Part shown: piece after piece, positions 1 through 8,851 of the stretch
Layout: every line of letters starts with the position of its first letter
How positions within the stretch are numbered: position 1 is the stretch's first letter
Source of the DNA: a virus
Reading direction: 5' to 3' (one strand)
IMG/VR virus record: IMGVR_UViG_3300020452_000357
Span: 1-33,448 of that record
DNA: 33,448 nucleotides
Program-made: the position numbers and the translations under genes
Notes under the pieces: generated by a model
What the model was told of the DNA's origin: nothing
Seen by the model: the letters and a program-made list of their open reading frames with translations, nothing else
The model's database searches: none

Positions 1-1997
1 TCATTGCCAGCAGTAACGTTTTGCACCGTTCTGATACTGTTAGCAGTAATCGTCGTTGCAGCGCCACCAGCTTTCCAGGCGTATGCGCTATATCGCTGGT
101 TATTTACATTGATATTTCCCTCCCCTACGTGTTCACCATTTGAGGTATCGAGTGTGAAGCCATCTGAATTAAATGCAGATAACCCTCTACCTGTATTTTC
201 TGTATATTCCGCAGTACTAGAAGAGGTTTGGATATGTTTGTAAACACCACGCACTGAATCGTATAAACAGTGATGTCCAGTGGATGAGTCGTCGTTTTTC
301 AACCAAACGAAATCTGGTTTGAATAGGAGAGGGGCAGCGCCACCACTATCTCGCAATTCCACCCCATCGATAAGTATTTTACGGAGTTCAGCAGCGCCAT
401 TATTAGTATTAGCTTTTTGTCGAGAAACTTTTATTTCTGAAATTTCTCCAGATCCACTAGCGACCGTATGTTGTGCCCAATTATTTGAACCTGAGACTGT
501 TTGCCAAGCGCCGCCGTTGATTGCAACTCGTACTGTATCAGTAGTGCCTGCATAAGCCTCAAGGACAACATTATTGCTGTAAGGAGGTCGATAACCAGGC
601 GGGAATGTTATGGTCAATATCGCGGGGTTAGAACTAACATTCCCAGCAGCAGATGCAAAGTAGGTATTACTATCACCATCAAACAAACCCCTAGCACTAT
701 ACTGGGTCGAATGCAGTCCAGTAACAGCACCTGATCCAGTTGCGGTGATGTGGTCGCTATAAACAGGATCGCCAATTGACTGCTTGACACCAATTCCAAG
801 GTATGAAAGTGCTTGGAATCCAAGATCGCCAGATTCTTCGGGCTGGTACTTTGCTACGCCTTTGTAGATACGCAGATCCGACAAGTACCCCCAAAAATCA
901 TTCTGACCAGTTCGATAACTTACATACAGATCTCCAGGGCCAGTTGGCACCGATCCATGAGATACAGCGGTTCCGACAGAAACGCCATTTACAAGATAAG
1001 TCCAAAGTGAACCATTCCTAGTGACTGCACAATGGCTCCAGGTATTAAGTGGCAAAGTATGGCTAATATTTACATCCCAGCTTGATTGGCTAGTCGTCTC
1101 TAAAAATCCAGCGGTAGAAAGAATAAATCCCGAATAATTACCAGTCCCTCCAGAAAAAGCCCTAGTAACAATATTTCGTGTGCCCGTATCCGTTGGATGT
1201 ACCCAGATCTCAATGGTGTAATCTCCTGAACCAAAGTCAAAATCGGAAGAGTTGGCAACTCCTAGGTAACTACTATTAGCGTCGTAATATCCGCTGCTTC
1301 CGTAGTATTTTGATTTAGTGGTGCTAGTTACAGCATTAGTTCTAGTGATTGCTTTCGCACTTCCGCTGCCCCTAATTGCTGCGCTTTGGTCGGCAAATGT
1401 TGTGCCGTTATTGCTGCCGTTCATTGGCACGGCCAGCACTAGGTTGGCTGCAAATGGATCTGGGTTTGTGCCTGATCCGAGTGTTGCACCGAACTGATCC
1501 GTCGTTTTCAGGATCGGCAGTGCAGCCGTAAACATCCCGGCATTGGCAGGCGTCGAAGCGCTGCCTCCCATACCAGTGTGGTTACCGCAATAGTAATAAA
1601 GATCCAGACCCCCAAAAGGGACAACCAATTGCGTATATGCGCCACTACTTCCTGGTGTGCCAACGTAAGAAACACCCTTGGTATATTCAGTGCCACGGTT
1701 CCACGTCCCGTTTGATGTCTGGCTAAATTTGAAAGGGTGACTTGAGTTGCTGCTATCGCTTTGGTCAAACTTATATACCCCGCCTTCAGTCAGACTAAGT
1801 GTGGCCTGAGATACACCACCAATAACGAACTTACCACCAGCAACAGTCACCGTATGGGTAACTTCTGCAGGGCGCTGGACTGTTCCTGTCGCACCGCTTA
1901 ACGGCAGAGACAGCTTGTTATATGAATAATACGGATCCTGAGTTTCCTCATGGCTACACCCGATGTAACCAGCATTATCGCGGTGCAGCTTGGCCAT
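1..1997 (-). CDS. Modular tail fibre/adhesin (cupredoxin-like, LamG-like, DUF7483-like), partial
   Basis: Reading the minus strand from the ATG at 1997 gives 665 codons without a stop, running off the left edge, so the C-terminus is missing. GAGG lies about 10 bases before the ATG. Modules in order: a short N-terminal region; residues 45-146, a cupredoxin-like domain with SSHPF (His87), YYYC (Cys137), GNH (His140) and GMGG (Met143); about 186-380, a LamG/concanavalin-like lectin fold (TIEIWVHP, NTWSHCAVTRNG, SDLRIYKGV); about 409-551, a galactose-binding-like segment ending AELRKILIDGVELRDSGG; and from 557, a DUF7483-like module (FVWLKNDD, LYDSVRGVYKHI, FNSDGFTLD, YAWKAGG). LamG and DUF7483 modules are typical of marine phage fibres. 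The role is inferred to be binding of host surface glycans. It is the most downstream gene seen, after the 109-aa gene. Domain assignments come from recalled sequence patterns, not a search. Confidence 0.85.
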   Translation of the reverse strand, partial: MAKLHRDNAGYIGCSHEETQDPYYSYNKLSLPLSGATGTVQRPAEVTHTVTVAGGKFVIGGVSQATLSLTEGGVYKFDQSDSSNSSHPFKFSQTSNGTWNRGTEYTKGVSYVGTPGSSGAYTQLVVPFGGLDLYYYCGNHTGMGGSASTPANAGMFTAALPILKTTDQFGATLGSGTNPDPFAANLVLAVPMNGSNNGTTFADQSAAIRGSGSAKAITRTNAVTSTTKSKYYGSSGYYDANSSYLGVANSSDFDFGSGDYTIEIWVHPTDTGTRNIVTRAFSGGTGNYSGFILSTAGFLETTSQSSWDVNISHTLPLNTWSHCAVTRNGSLWTYLVNGVSVGTAVSHGSVPTGPGDLYVSYRTGQNDFWGYLSDLRIYKGVAKYQPEESGDLGFQALSYLGIGVKQSIGDPVYSDHITATGSGAVTGLHSTQYSARGLFDGDSNTYFASAAGNVSSNPAILTITFPPGYRPPYSNNVVLEAYAGTTDTVRVAINGGAWQTVSGSNNWAQHTVASGSGEISEIKVSRQKANTNNGAAELRKILIDGVELRDSGGAAPLLFKPDFVWLKNDDSSTGHHCLYDSVRGVYKHIQTSSSTAEYTENTGRGLSAFNSDGFTLDTSNGEHVGEGNINVNNQRYSAYAWKAGGAATTITANSIRTVQNVTAGN

Positions 1998-2039
1998 TTA
2001 TTTAGATCCTCAGTAATAGATAAGTTTTAGCGCTTCCTA

Positions 2040-2369
2040 TCAGGTAATTTCGAGAATGCTTACGGTTGCAGAAAGACGACCACTAGCTGCTGCGCCAGTC
2101 AATCGCAGCTTTTCACCTGCTTCCAAAACAAGCTTGTTGGCAATCAATTCCAACGACGCATCTGCTGGAACTGTGATTGTGCTGGCGATTCGTGATAGCT
2201 CAGTGCTGCTGTTATTAGTAATCTTTGCAGTGATGTCGTCGGAGTTAACACCATCGACATTGGCGATCAAGCAACTCAGCACAATCGCCTGAGTAGAACC
2301 GGGGCATGTATAGACATCAGTCTCGGTCGAGGTGACGGCCAAAGACGTGCGTTGAAAAGTTTCAGCCAT
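2040..2369 (-). CDS. Small beta-rich virion protein
   Basis: A 109-aa protein starting with ATG (MAETFQRTSLAVT). It has alternating hydrophobic and polar residues and no membrane segment. The C-terminal pattern LEAGEKLRLTG followed by LSATVSILE resembles small accessory structural proteins found beside fibre genes in marine phages. The same EAGE-x-L-x-L signature occurs in the 140-aa protein at 10327-10749, suggesting a common fold. It lies between a repeat fibre and the LamG fibre, and it follows a 52-base gap that contains a stem-loop. A capsid-fibre or tail-fibre accessory role is plausible but inferred; no enzyme motif is visible. The RBS is weak (AAGAAAG about 14 bases upstream). Confidence 0.7.
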   Translation of the reverse strand: MAETFQRTSLAVTSTETDVYTCPGSTQAIVLSCLIANVDGVNSDDITAKITNNSSTELSRIASTITVPADASLELIANKLVLEAGEKLRLTGAAASGRLSATVSILEIT

Positions 2370-2401
2370 GGAACAAACTTACTTTCTTAAAAGAGAATCC
2401 T

Positions 2402-2430
2402 CTTGGTTAATTCTATCGAGTTTAACCAAG
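2402..2430 (-). other. 9-bp stem-loop at the end of the 613-aa fibre gene
   Basis: A perfect inverted repeat: CTTGGTTAA, an 11-base loop, then TTAACCAAG. The first arm contains the last two sense codons and the TAA of the 613-aa fibre gene. The second arm is followed by AGGATTCTCTTTTAAG, so there is no immediate U-run. The short AAGAG/CTCTT pair just after it ends in TTTT and could help. It could be a weak terminator or an mRNA 3'-end stabiliser separating the last two genes from the rest of the operon. Function is not shown by the sequence. Confidence 0.5.
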
Positions 2431-4263
2431 TGCGATTGCTAAACCTAAACTTGCGCCACCACCGCCAGAGGCAGTCGAGTTGATAGTCACATCAACCTCT
2501 TCGCCGCTCGCGTCATCTGTAATTGTCAGATTGACGTTGGTTCCTTCAATGAAATTGATAGTGCGGCGAGTACCAATAGAGCTGCCGTTCTTTTCAACAG
2601 CAATACGAGCATTTGTGTCAGCAGTAGACGGCAAACGTGCAGCGTTGAGTGCTGACGTTGCAGCATTGATGATTGCAATCAACTGATCTGGAGTCAGATC
2701 AACCGGATCGCCTGTGCTGGTCCCCGATGCCCGGCCTTTGACAGTCGCCTGCGCCATGTTGGCGAGCTTGGCGTTGTCTATGGAGTCAGCAGCAATGGTG
2801 GAATCACCAAAGACGCTGAATACCAACGCGTCAGTGTCCAGGGTTGGCCCTGAGACAGATTGAATAAAACTTTTACCTGAGTTGGCGGTGCCCTGCTCAA
2901 CGAACATAAACGCGCCAGCGCCAACCTCACTGCTGGTGTTGGAGTCCAGGGCTCTGGTCAGGACGAATGGGTTAGAGCCGTCACCAACGGTAGTGACTGT
3001 ATAAATTCCGTTTTGGGTGCTGTCAGCCTGTGCCCGTAAAAGCACACGATCAGCAGAACTCAGGGTGACCCCGTCTACCTGGATAGCTCCGTTGCTGTTA
3101 GCCGTCAAAGTTTGACCGCTAGTTGCATAGGTGCCGGCCAATCCGCCAACAGTTGCAACTTTTACAGCTTCTTTAACATCCAGGCCCTGGGCGACACTTT
3201 CGACAAAACCACGGGTGGCCAGATCACTGGAGTTAATTGGTTCAGCAGCACCAGTGATTCTCGCCCCGTTGATATTGCGTGCTCCTGTGACTGCATCCAG
3301 CACGTTGTTGGCATTCACGCCCACGGCCACGTCCGACCCATCGAGCGAAACCGTAATCTGGTTGCCCGTTGCTGGCTTGATACCTCGCAACTCCGCTCGG
3401 TAGGCACCGGACACCAAAGTTTGAGTGCTGTGAACGAGGCTTTGGCCGGAAGAGCCAACGTGAACAACGCTGTTCAAACCAACCAAGTTGGCAAGTGCTG
3501 CACTGCTGGTCGTGGCTCCAGTACCGCCTTGGGTGATAGATAGAGCAGTGGTCAGGCCACTCAAGGCGCTGATGTCCGAGTTCGCACCGGATTTTGCCGC
3601 GCCTAGATTAGTACGAGCATTTCCTGCCGTCGAAGCCCCTGTTCCACCAATGCTTACACCCAGAGGTGTAGAAGAATTAAGATCGTTTAAATTAATATTT
3701 CCTGCATCAACATCCAGCGTCAGCGACTGGTTTGAGTCACTGAATACTGCAGAAATCTTGTTAGAACCGAGCTTGATCGGGCGGATCTCAAGTGTCTTGC
3801 TGCCATTCGATTCGACATTGACACTGGATAACAGGTTAAATGACGTACCACTAACAGTGTTGTTAGCAGCATTAACAACACCAGTGTTTGAGACCGTAAT
3901 ATTTGCACGGTCGTTAGTTGAATCATCAGCTACTTCAACATTGACTCCGATTCCATCTACAAACCGGCCCTCTTGGCGGGTGCTACTGGTTGTGCCATCG
4001 TGAAAAATGGACTTTTGGACGGAAGTATTGTTATTAACAGATGCAGTTAGCAGCCCATTTGCATCGTCATAAGTGAAATTTAGTGAGGTAGTGTCCGTAG
4101 ACATCGCCCCGACTATATCTTGAATAGCCTCGGTCAGGGCTGACCATGTGATCTGTTTAGCTTCCGTGCTGGTTGCAGACAGTCGATCGACAATCAGCAG
4201 AATGTCATCCGCTGCTGGTACGGTCAGACTATTCAGATCTGTGATATTCCTTGTGGCAACCAT
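2422..4263 (-). CDS. Tail fibre with GGTGA-type and GLDVKEA-type repeats
   Basis: A 613-aa fibre-like protein. Residues 1-60 look like a short attachment region. The pattern RFVDGIGVNVEVADD at about 96-127 recurs near the C-terminus at about 564-595 as NFIEGTNVNLTITDD. Residues 200-255 hold the classic phage fibre repeat: GGTGAST, NLGAAKSGANSDI, LSGLT and QGGTGATT. Residues 360-487 form a GLDVKEAV...DRVLLRAQ...NGIYTV module known from many phage fibre proteins. The end is Gly-rich (SGGGGASLG). Low complexity, Ser/Thr/Asn richness and the repeats support an elongated trimeric fibre. Its ATG overlaps the stop of the 270-aa gene by one base. No enzymatic domain is visible. Receptor binding is inferred from family and context. 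Confidence 0.85.
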   Translation of the reverse strand: MVATRNITDLNSLTVPAADDILLIVDRLSATSTEAKQITWSALTEAIQDIVGAMSTDTTSLNFTYDDANGLLTASVNNNTSVQKSIFHDGTTSSTRQEGRFVDGIGVNVEVADDSTNDRANITVSNTGVVNAANNTVSGTSFNLLSSVNVESNGSKTLEIRPIKLGSNKISAVFSDSNQSLTLDVDAGNINLNDLNSSTPLGVSIGGTGASTAGNARTNLGAAKSGANSDISALSGLTTALSITQGGTGATTSSAALANLVGLNSVVHVGSSGQSLVHSTQTLVSGAYRAELRGIKPATGNQITVSLDGSDVAVGVNANNVLDAVTGARNINGARITGAAEPINSSDLATRGFVESVAQGLDVKEAVKVATVGGLAGTYATSGQTLTANSNGAIQVDGVTLSSADRVLLRAQADSTQNGIYTVTTVGDGSNPFVLTRALDSNTSSEVGAGAFMFVEQGTANSGKSFIQSVSGPTLDTDALVFSVFGDSTIAADSIDNAKLANMAQATVKGRASGTSTGDPVDLTPDQLIAIINAATSALNAARLPSTADTNARIAVEKNGSSIGTRRTINFIEGTNVNLTITDDASGEEVDVTINSTASGGGGASLGLAIALG

Positions 4264-5075
4264 CAGATAGCTCCTCTTACCTTGATTTCTTTCACAATTG
4301 GGGACGAATTAGAGGCCGACTGCTCACGACACCAATAAAAAAGACGCAGCGGGCTGGCCGAGTTTGTATTGGTAAAAGTCGCGATGGTAACGCCGTCTTT
4401 TTGAAGCGTCACACTGCCTGAACTACCGGCGCGAGTGAGCGTAAAAATCTCATCACTTTCTACAGTAATTGTACCCGAACCGGAAGATTGAATATCAATG
4501 TCACTTCCGCCAAGTGCATTTACGCGGGAACTAGCTAATTTAATTGTGTCGGCTGTGGCAACGATAACGTAATAACTAACCGCAGCGGACAGACCCCCTG
4601 GCACAGTTGCTGTACTCTTAACAACAACGCGATCACCAGTATTAAAAGGGTGACCAGAAACTGAAAGTGCGTTATCTGCCAGGCTAATAGAAGTGACTTC
4701 CTGTGTTTTGCCGATAGTTGTAACTTGCGTTCCTGCTACATTTACACCGACTTTATTTGCCGCCGTAGACATACGGCCAAATCCCACGGCAAATATATTA
4801 GAACTAGCAGTGCTGATAAATGATTCACCCCAGCCAGATAAAGAATTAAGTTGAGAATCAACCGCTAAACCAACCGCCAGATTTGAAGCTCCAGAAGCAA
4901 GTGAGCCGGCTAACAAGTCAGCGTTTGCTTTAAAAGAAATAACTGCGTCGGTCGGGTCATCAGTGGGGTTTAGAAAAATTTGCGTGCCGAGGGCAAATGA
5001 AAATGGGCGATCCTCATTATTCGTAGGCTGACCATTTGACGACGTATTAACAAGACTTGAGCCGGTTACCGACAT
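4263..5075 (-). CDS. Fibre/adhesin-associated structural protein, 270 aa
   Basis: A 270-aa protein. Residues about 125-206 match a small beta module that recurs in phage structural proteins (GHPFNTGDRVVVKS, LSAAVSYYVIV, DTIKLASS, then a SSGSGTITV strand). The N-terminal 100 residues are unusual (PFSFALGTQIFLNPTDDPTD, then GWGESF) and I do not recognise them. The C-terminal part (LTRAGSSGSVTLQKDGVTIATF, LRLFYWCR, VKEIKVRG) looks like a lectin-type beta sandwich. It overlaps its neighbours by one base on each side, so it is translationally coupled within the fibre cluster. The probable role is a distal tail or fibre accessory protein; this is inference from position and beta-rich composition. 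Confidence 0.75.
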   Translation of the reverse strand: MSVTGSSLVNTSSNGQPTNNEDRPFSFALGTQIFLNPTDDPTDAVISFKANADLLAGSLASGASNLAVGLAVDSQLNSLSGWGESFISTASSNIFAVGFGRMSTAANKVGVNVAGTQVTTIGKTQEVTSISLADNALSVSGHPFNTGDRVVVKSTATVPGGLSAAVSYYVIVATADTIKLASSRVNALGGSDIDIQSSGSGTITVESDEIFTLTRAGSSGSVTLQKDGVTIATFTNTNSASPLRLFYWCREQSASNSSPIVKEIKVRGAI

Positions 5076-7222
5076 TAGACAACCCCGTTAGTTAGATAAA
5101 GATTCACATTTGGTGCAGTCTGAACTGCATAAGCGTCAGAACTTGTCGTATTCACAAGCCGCATCCACTGGGCGTTGTACTCTTGAGTTTTATCAAAGTT
5201 GGAATATGAGGCGTTAAAGGGTTTAGCGACAAATACCAACTCTGTCCTGTAAATAGGCTTTAAAACAGAAGCTACATTAGTGGTCAAGTCCAGTTCATAA
5301 TGAGCGACGAGGGTGTCACCCGCAGAAACACCTGACAGTACAGGCGTTGTATCTACTTTAGCCGCTTTAATAGTAAACGACCTGGAACTTTCGAGGGAGT
5401 GAACATAGTAACTTACTAGACCCTTTGAAATTCTTTGCCCTTGATAAAGGCGAATAGGAAACGCCTGATTAACAGTAATTACACCGGTAGAAGTATTAAA
5501 GGATTTAACACTGATCGAGTCAGACTTAATTGGGAACTCTGGAGGTGCATCGTACTCAGCCGAAATATTCTCACGATCTGACCCGAAGATCTCTTTCAGG
5601 TCTAAACTTTCACCCTGGCTGTCAACGATAAATTTACCTAAACAAGTACCTGATTTAACAATCCTGTAGTCATTAAAACTTACATCCAAAGTAAGCAAAT
5701 CACCAGAAGCATATTGTGTATTAACAGTCAATCTTTCATTTGTTGGGTCTTCTTGTGTAATCGCAAACTCTGTTTGTGTCCCGTCAAAGCTTGTAATTAA
5801 TTGTGGCACAAGGTTAAACGGAGATACATAATCTCCGGTCCTGTGACTTAAAGAACCGTTGAGGTGTCCTATTTCATCAGGCTCAACCATCACAGGATCT
5901 TTAAAGATCTCAAGCTCAATCAGATCTGAGGATCCTACATTTAAAACTAGGGGATTCGTGACAAGTAAGTTATCTACTAGCAAGCCATCATTGTTTAGCA
6001 GTTTCTGTCTGGCTCGAAGCGTCATAACGGAGACACCAGCGCCGTTGTACCTACCACCCAAAACAGGATTAACGGCAGTATCGAAGCCGGCGTCAACCGT
6101 GGTTATTTTTGCTTTATCTGCTGTACCACCATCAACAAGAATGCTGGCACCGTAACGCTCAATAAATTCTGAGCGTGCGAGGTTACCTGTGTTATTAATT
6201 TCGATCCATATTGGCAAGCTGGGGCTGCGTAGTGACGGAACATCAAACGAGCGGGTCCCCCCGGCCCCATCCGATTCGCTGAGGTCGTTTCTTTTAGCCG
6301 TATCCGCTAGAACAAGTTCATGCGCGAGGATCCAACGGGCACGAGGTATTTGAGTAATAGAAGTCGGAAGATCTTCATCTTCATCGACTAAAAAACAATA
6401 AAACCTGACATCAGATGCACCATACCAGCCCCATTCACAGAGCCACATATGCGTCTTAGATAAATCTAAATTAGCCTTAGATTTACCCGTGCCATCCAAC
6501 TTGTCGCCGGTCCACTCCGACCGAGGTACTGTTTTCTCAAACTTCAGCCCATTGCCCGCACTGTTTCTATAGAGAATGCTAAGCCGGTCACCTACACCGT
6601 CACCTTTGCACTGAACAAAAAATCCGTCTGAAGTATCACCAACACCCCAAAGACGAGTGACGCTTACAGGGGTGGAATCAACGCTTAGTTTGACGGCTAA
6701 ACTGACACGGACAATCCGACCGGGCTGATAACGGTAACGCTTTTTGGTACAAATACGCGCACGTTGAAAACCACCGTCGTTACTGTTTAAAAACAGCTGG
6801 GCAGAGGATGCGGATGAGTTGTATCGAACTTCACCGTTTGGTGAAGGCGAGTAAATAGCAGTCGCTTCTGATAGTTGTGTCCACCGAGCGGACTGGGTGC
6901 TGTCTATCTCAGGACGCTCGTTTAAACCTGTAACATCGTAAATCCAATTATCACTGTTTAGGTCGTAAGCGTCGTTTTGTGTAAGAAAGTCAAAGCCTCT
7001 CGTAACACGAGGGAAGCCTAAAAGATCCCGATCAATTTCAGTCGTGGAACGATAATTATCAATCGTGGGGAGGGTAAAACCCTTCCGTGGAAGAACCGTG
7101 GGGATACTTTCTGAGGCCTGCTTTTGTCCAGCGGGAAATGAACCGGCGGCCTGAACCTCCTCCCCGTTTGCTGTGACGGAGTTTTGCCCGACATCTTCGG
7201 GTAGTTGATAGGCCGTAGTCAT
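5075..7222 (-). CDS. Large distal-tail/fibre protein, paralogue of the neighbouring 539-aa protein
   Basis: A 715-aa protein. Its N-terminal two thirds align by eye with the upstream 539-aa protein. Shared landmarks are DLLGFPR versus DLLGIPR, Y-QPGRI versus Y-QTGRI, GDTSDGFFV versus FDTSDGYFV, RSEWTGD versus RSRWNGD, EWGWYG versus EFGWYG, ARWILAH versus ARWVIAH, PSLRSPSLP versus PSLGNPTLP, and YGASILVDGG versus YGAQVTIDGG. The extra C-terminal 200 residues include an ISKGLVSYYVHSL strand module like that in the 270-aa protein. The RSxWNGDKLDG-type signature is familiar from large structural proteins of marine and T4-like cyanophages. The probable role is a fibre or tail-tip adhesin; no catalytic motif is visible. 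Confidence 0.8.
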   Translation of the reverse strand: MTTAYQLPEDVGQNSVTANGEEVQAAGSFPAGQKQASESIPTVLPRKGFTLPTIDNYRSTTEIDRDLLGFPRVTRGFDFLTQNDAYDLNSDNWIYDVTGLNERPEIDSTQSARWTQLSEATAIYSPSPNGEVRYNSSASSAQLFLNSNDGGFQRARICTKKRYRYQPGRIVRVSLAVKLSVDSTPVSVTRLWGVGDTSDGFFVQCKGDGVGDRLSILYRNSAGNGLKFEKTVPRSEWTGDKLDGTGKSKANLDLSKTHMWLCEWGWYGASDVRFYCFLVDEDEDLPTSITQIPRARWILAHELVLADTAKRNDLSESDGAGGTRSFDVPSLRSPSLPIWIEINNTGNLARSEFIERYGASILVDGGTADKAKITTVDAGFDTAVNPVLGGRYNGAGVSVMTLRARQKLLNNDGLLVDNLLVTNPLVLNVGSSDLIELEIFKDPVMVEPDEIGHLNGSLSHRTGDYVSPFNLVPQLITSFDGTQTEFAITQEDPTNERLTVNTQYASGDLLTLDVSFNDYRIVKSGTCLGKFIVDSQGESLDLKEIFGSDRENISAEYDAPPEFPIKSDSISVKSFNTSTGVITVNQAFPIRLYQGQRISKGLVSYYVHSLESSRSFTIKAAKVDTTPVLSGVSAGDTLVAHYELDLTTNVASVLKPIYRTELVFVAKPFNASYSNFDKTQEYNAQWMRLVNTTSSDAYAVQTAPNVNLYLTNGVV

Positions 7223-8842
7223 TTAGCGTTGTCCCCAAGTGATGGCTGCTTTGACGGTGTTGGATGAGTTATCCAGCGAACGTGCCGCGATCACCAACAC
7301 ATCACCCGCAAGACCGGAGGCGGCAGTTGATTCCCGCGTGAGGTATTGACGGGCAAAGCTAAAAATGTCTGTCAAGCTCTCGGTGGTGGCGTCTGCATCC
7401 CCCGTGAAAAAGCTCGCGAGCTGTTCCCCGCCAGTAAAGGCGCTGATTGCGTTTGAGCTGCTGTCTGGGTTGTTTTGTTCGATAGCAGACAGGGTTCCGG
7501 TGCTAGCAAACGTGGTGACGGCTGCGGTGCCTGAATCGGTCATTGTGGTCGGGTTTTTGACCAAGATGAACTGTGCTCTGTGCGAGCTGACCATTGACAG
7601 CATCAACGGGAAAACACGCATTAGGTTGCGCTTAGATTCGCCTTGATTATTGGTAATAAGCTCTTTGATTCTGATAGCCAGCAAGGGCTTGAATGTGGAA
7701 GTACCTACTCCAGTAACTTTTGCGCCGTCCTCTGAGTAAATATCAAGCTTAGAAAAATCACCACCATCGATCGTAACTTGGGCGCCGTATTTCCTGATAT
7801 AAGCATTAGCATTTAATGAACCGGTCTTCTCTGCCCGGAACTGCATCGGCAAAGTAGGATTGCCAAGCGAGGGATAACTTATTCTGTCACTACAATTTAA
7901 ATTATGCGCGATAACCCACCTTGCAGTCTTAACTACTTCACCAGAAGGTAAATTTGCATCGACGGGTACATAGAACAATAGGCGTGCTCCAGTGCCACCA
8001 TACCAACCAAATTCAACCCTGCTCATACATAAGTTAGTGAGCGAAAGTTGATGCACTGAATTACTATCTACTGCCCCAATTAGCGCGGCTCCATTCTCAC
8101 CAACCATGGTGTCACCATTCCAGCGAGAGCGCGGAACAATCTCTTCCATAATTGTCGGAGAGGAAGAAACTAATTTATAAATCGTTCCGCTATCTGTACG
8201 GCTTGGTTGTGCTGTCATCACAGCAGCATCAACAGTAAAGGTGACTGGGTCAGAGCCTTGTTGGGTGTAACCCTTTAGGTGGTCTTGAGGGCGCTCACCA
8301 CTAGATGTACGTCGAACAAAAAACAACTCATCGCCGGTGACTCGTACAAAGTACCCGTCACTGGTATCAAACATGCCAAACTCTTGCGTGGCGTTTGAGT
8401 CCCGGCTAAGAGCCACACCAAACGAAGCGGAGGTAATTCGACCTGTTTGATAAGGAAAGCTTTGCTTAGTAATTAGACGAGCAATATTGCCATTCGAGGC
8501 ACCCGGAGTTAGAAGCACCTCAGCAGCCGATTGCTGCAAAATATGATTTACTTGAGTAACTCGTACTCCACCAGTTACTTGTTCATTAGTGGCCCACACA
8601 TTCTGCGAGATGTCCACCAAATTAGTGTCATCAAATATCGCAAGCGGGACTTGCGTTCTTGGGATTCCAAGCAAGTCATCCCTGACTTGAGACGGTGCAG
8701 ATAGATTATCAAGAATTGGGATCGGAGATTGATCCGATGCAACTACAACTGGGAGTGACTGGGCACTTGTAGCCTGACCAGCCGGAATCGGCGTAGTCTT
8801 GCCGACTGTTATAGTGCTTACACCTTCAGATACGGTCGCCAT
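7223..8842 (-). CDS. Distal-tail/fibre protein, 539 aa, paralogue of the 715-aa protein
   Basis: A 539-aa protein starting with ATG. Its N-terminus (SLPVVVASDQSPIPI, then DDLLGIPRTQ) is a linker pattern I associate with marine phage structural proteins. The central region carries TSDGYFVRV, RSRWNGDTM, EFGWYGGTGARLLF, ARWVIAHNL, YPSLGNPTLP and YGAQVTIDGG, all matched in order by the next gene. The C-terminal 130 residues differ from that neighbour and are helical and Ala/Ser-rich. The two genes touch end to end, consistent with tandem duplication followed by divergence of the C-termini. The role in the virion is inferred, probably a fibre or baseplate-peripheral protein. Confidence 0.8.
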   Translation of the reverse strand: MATVSEGVSTITVGKTTPIPAGQATSAQSLPVVVASDQSPIPILDNLSAPSQVRDDLLGIPRTQVPLAIFDDTNLVDISQNVWATNEQVTGGVRVTQVNHILQQSAAEVLLTPGASNGNIARLITKQSFPYQTGRITSASFGVALSRDSNATQEFGMFDTSDGYFVRVTGDELFFVRRTSSGERPQDHLKGYTQQGSDPVTFTVDAAVMTAQPSRTDSGTIYKLVSSSPTIMEEIVPRSRWNGDTMVGENGAALIGAVDSNSVHQLSLTNLCMSRVEFGWYGGTGARLLFYVPVDANLPSGEVVKTARWVIAHNLNCSDRISYPSLGNPTLPMQFRAEKTGSLNANAYIRKYGAQVTIDGGDFSKLDIYSEDGAKVTGVGTSTFKPLLAIRIKELITNNQGESKRNLMRVFPLMLSMVSSHRAQFILVKNPTTMTDSGTAAVTTFASTGTLSAIEQNNPDSSSNAISAFTGGEQLASFFTGDADATTESLTDIFSFARQYLTRESTAASGLAGDVLVIAARSLDNSSNTVKAAITWGQR

Positions 8843-8851
8843 AATAAAACT

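Noticed and set aside
3488-4003. Plus-strand ORF of 171 aa opposite the 613-aa fibre gene
   Set aside because: It is the antisense image of a repeat-rich fibre frame. No RBS or recognisable motif, and all supported genes run on the minus strand.
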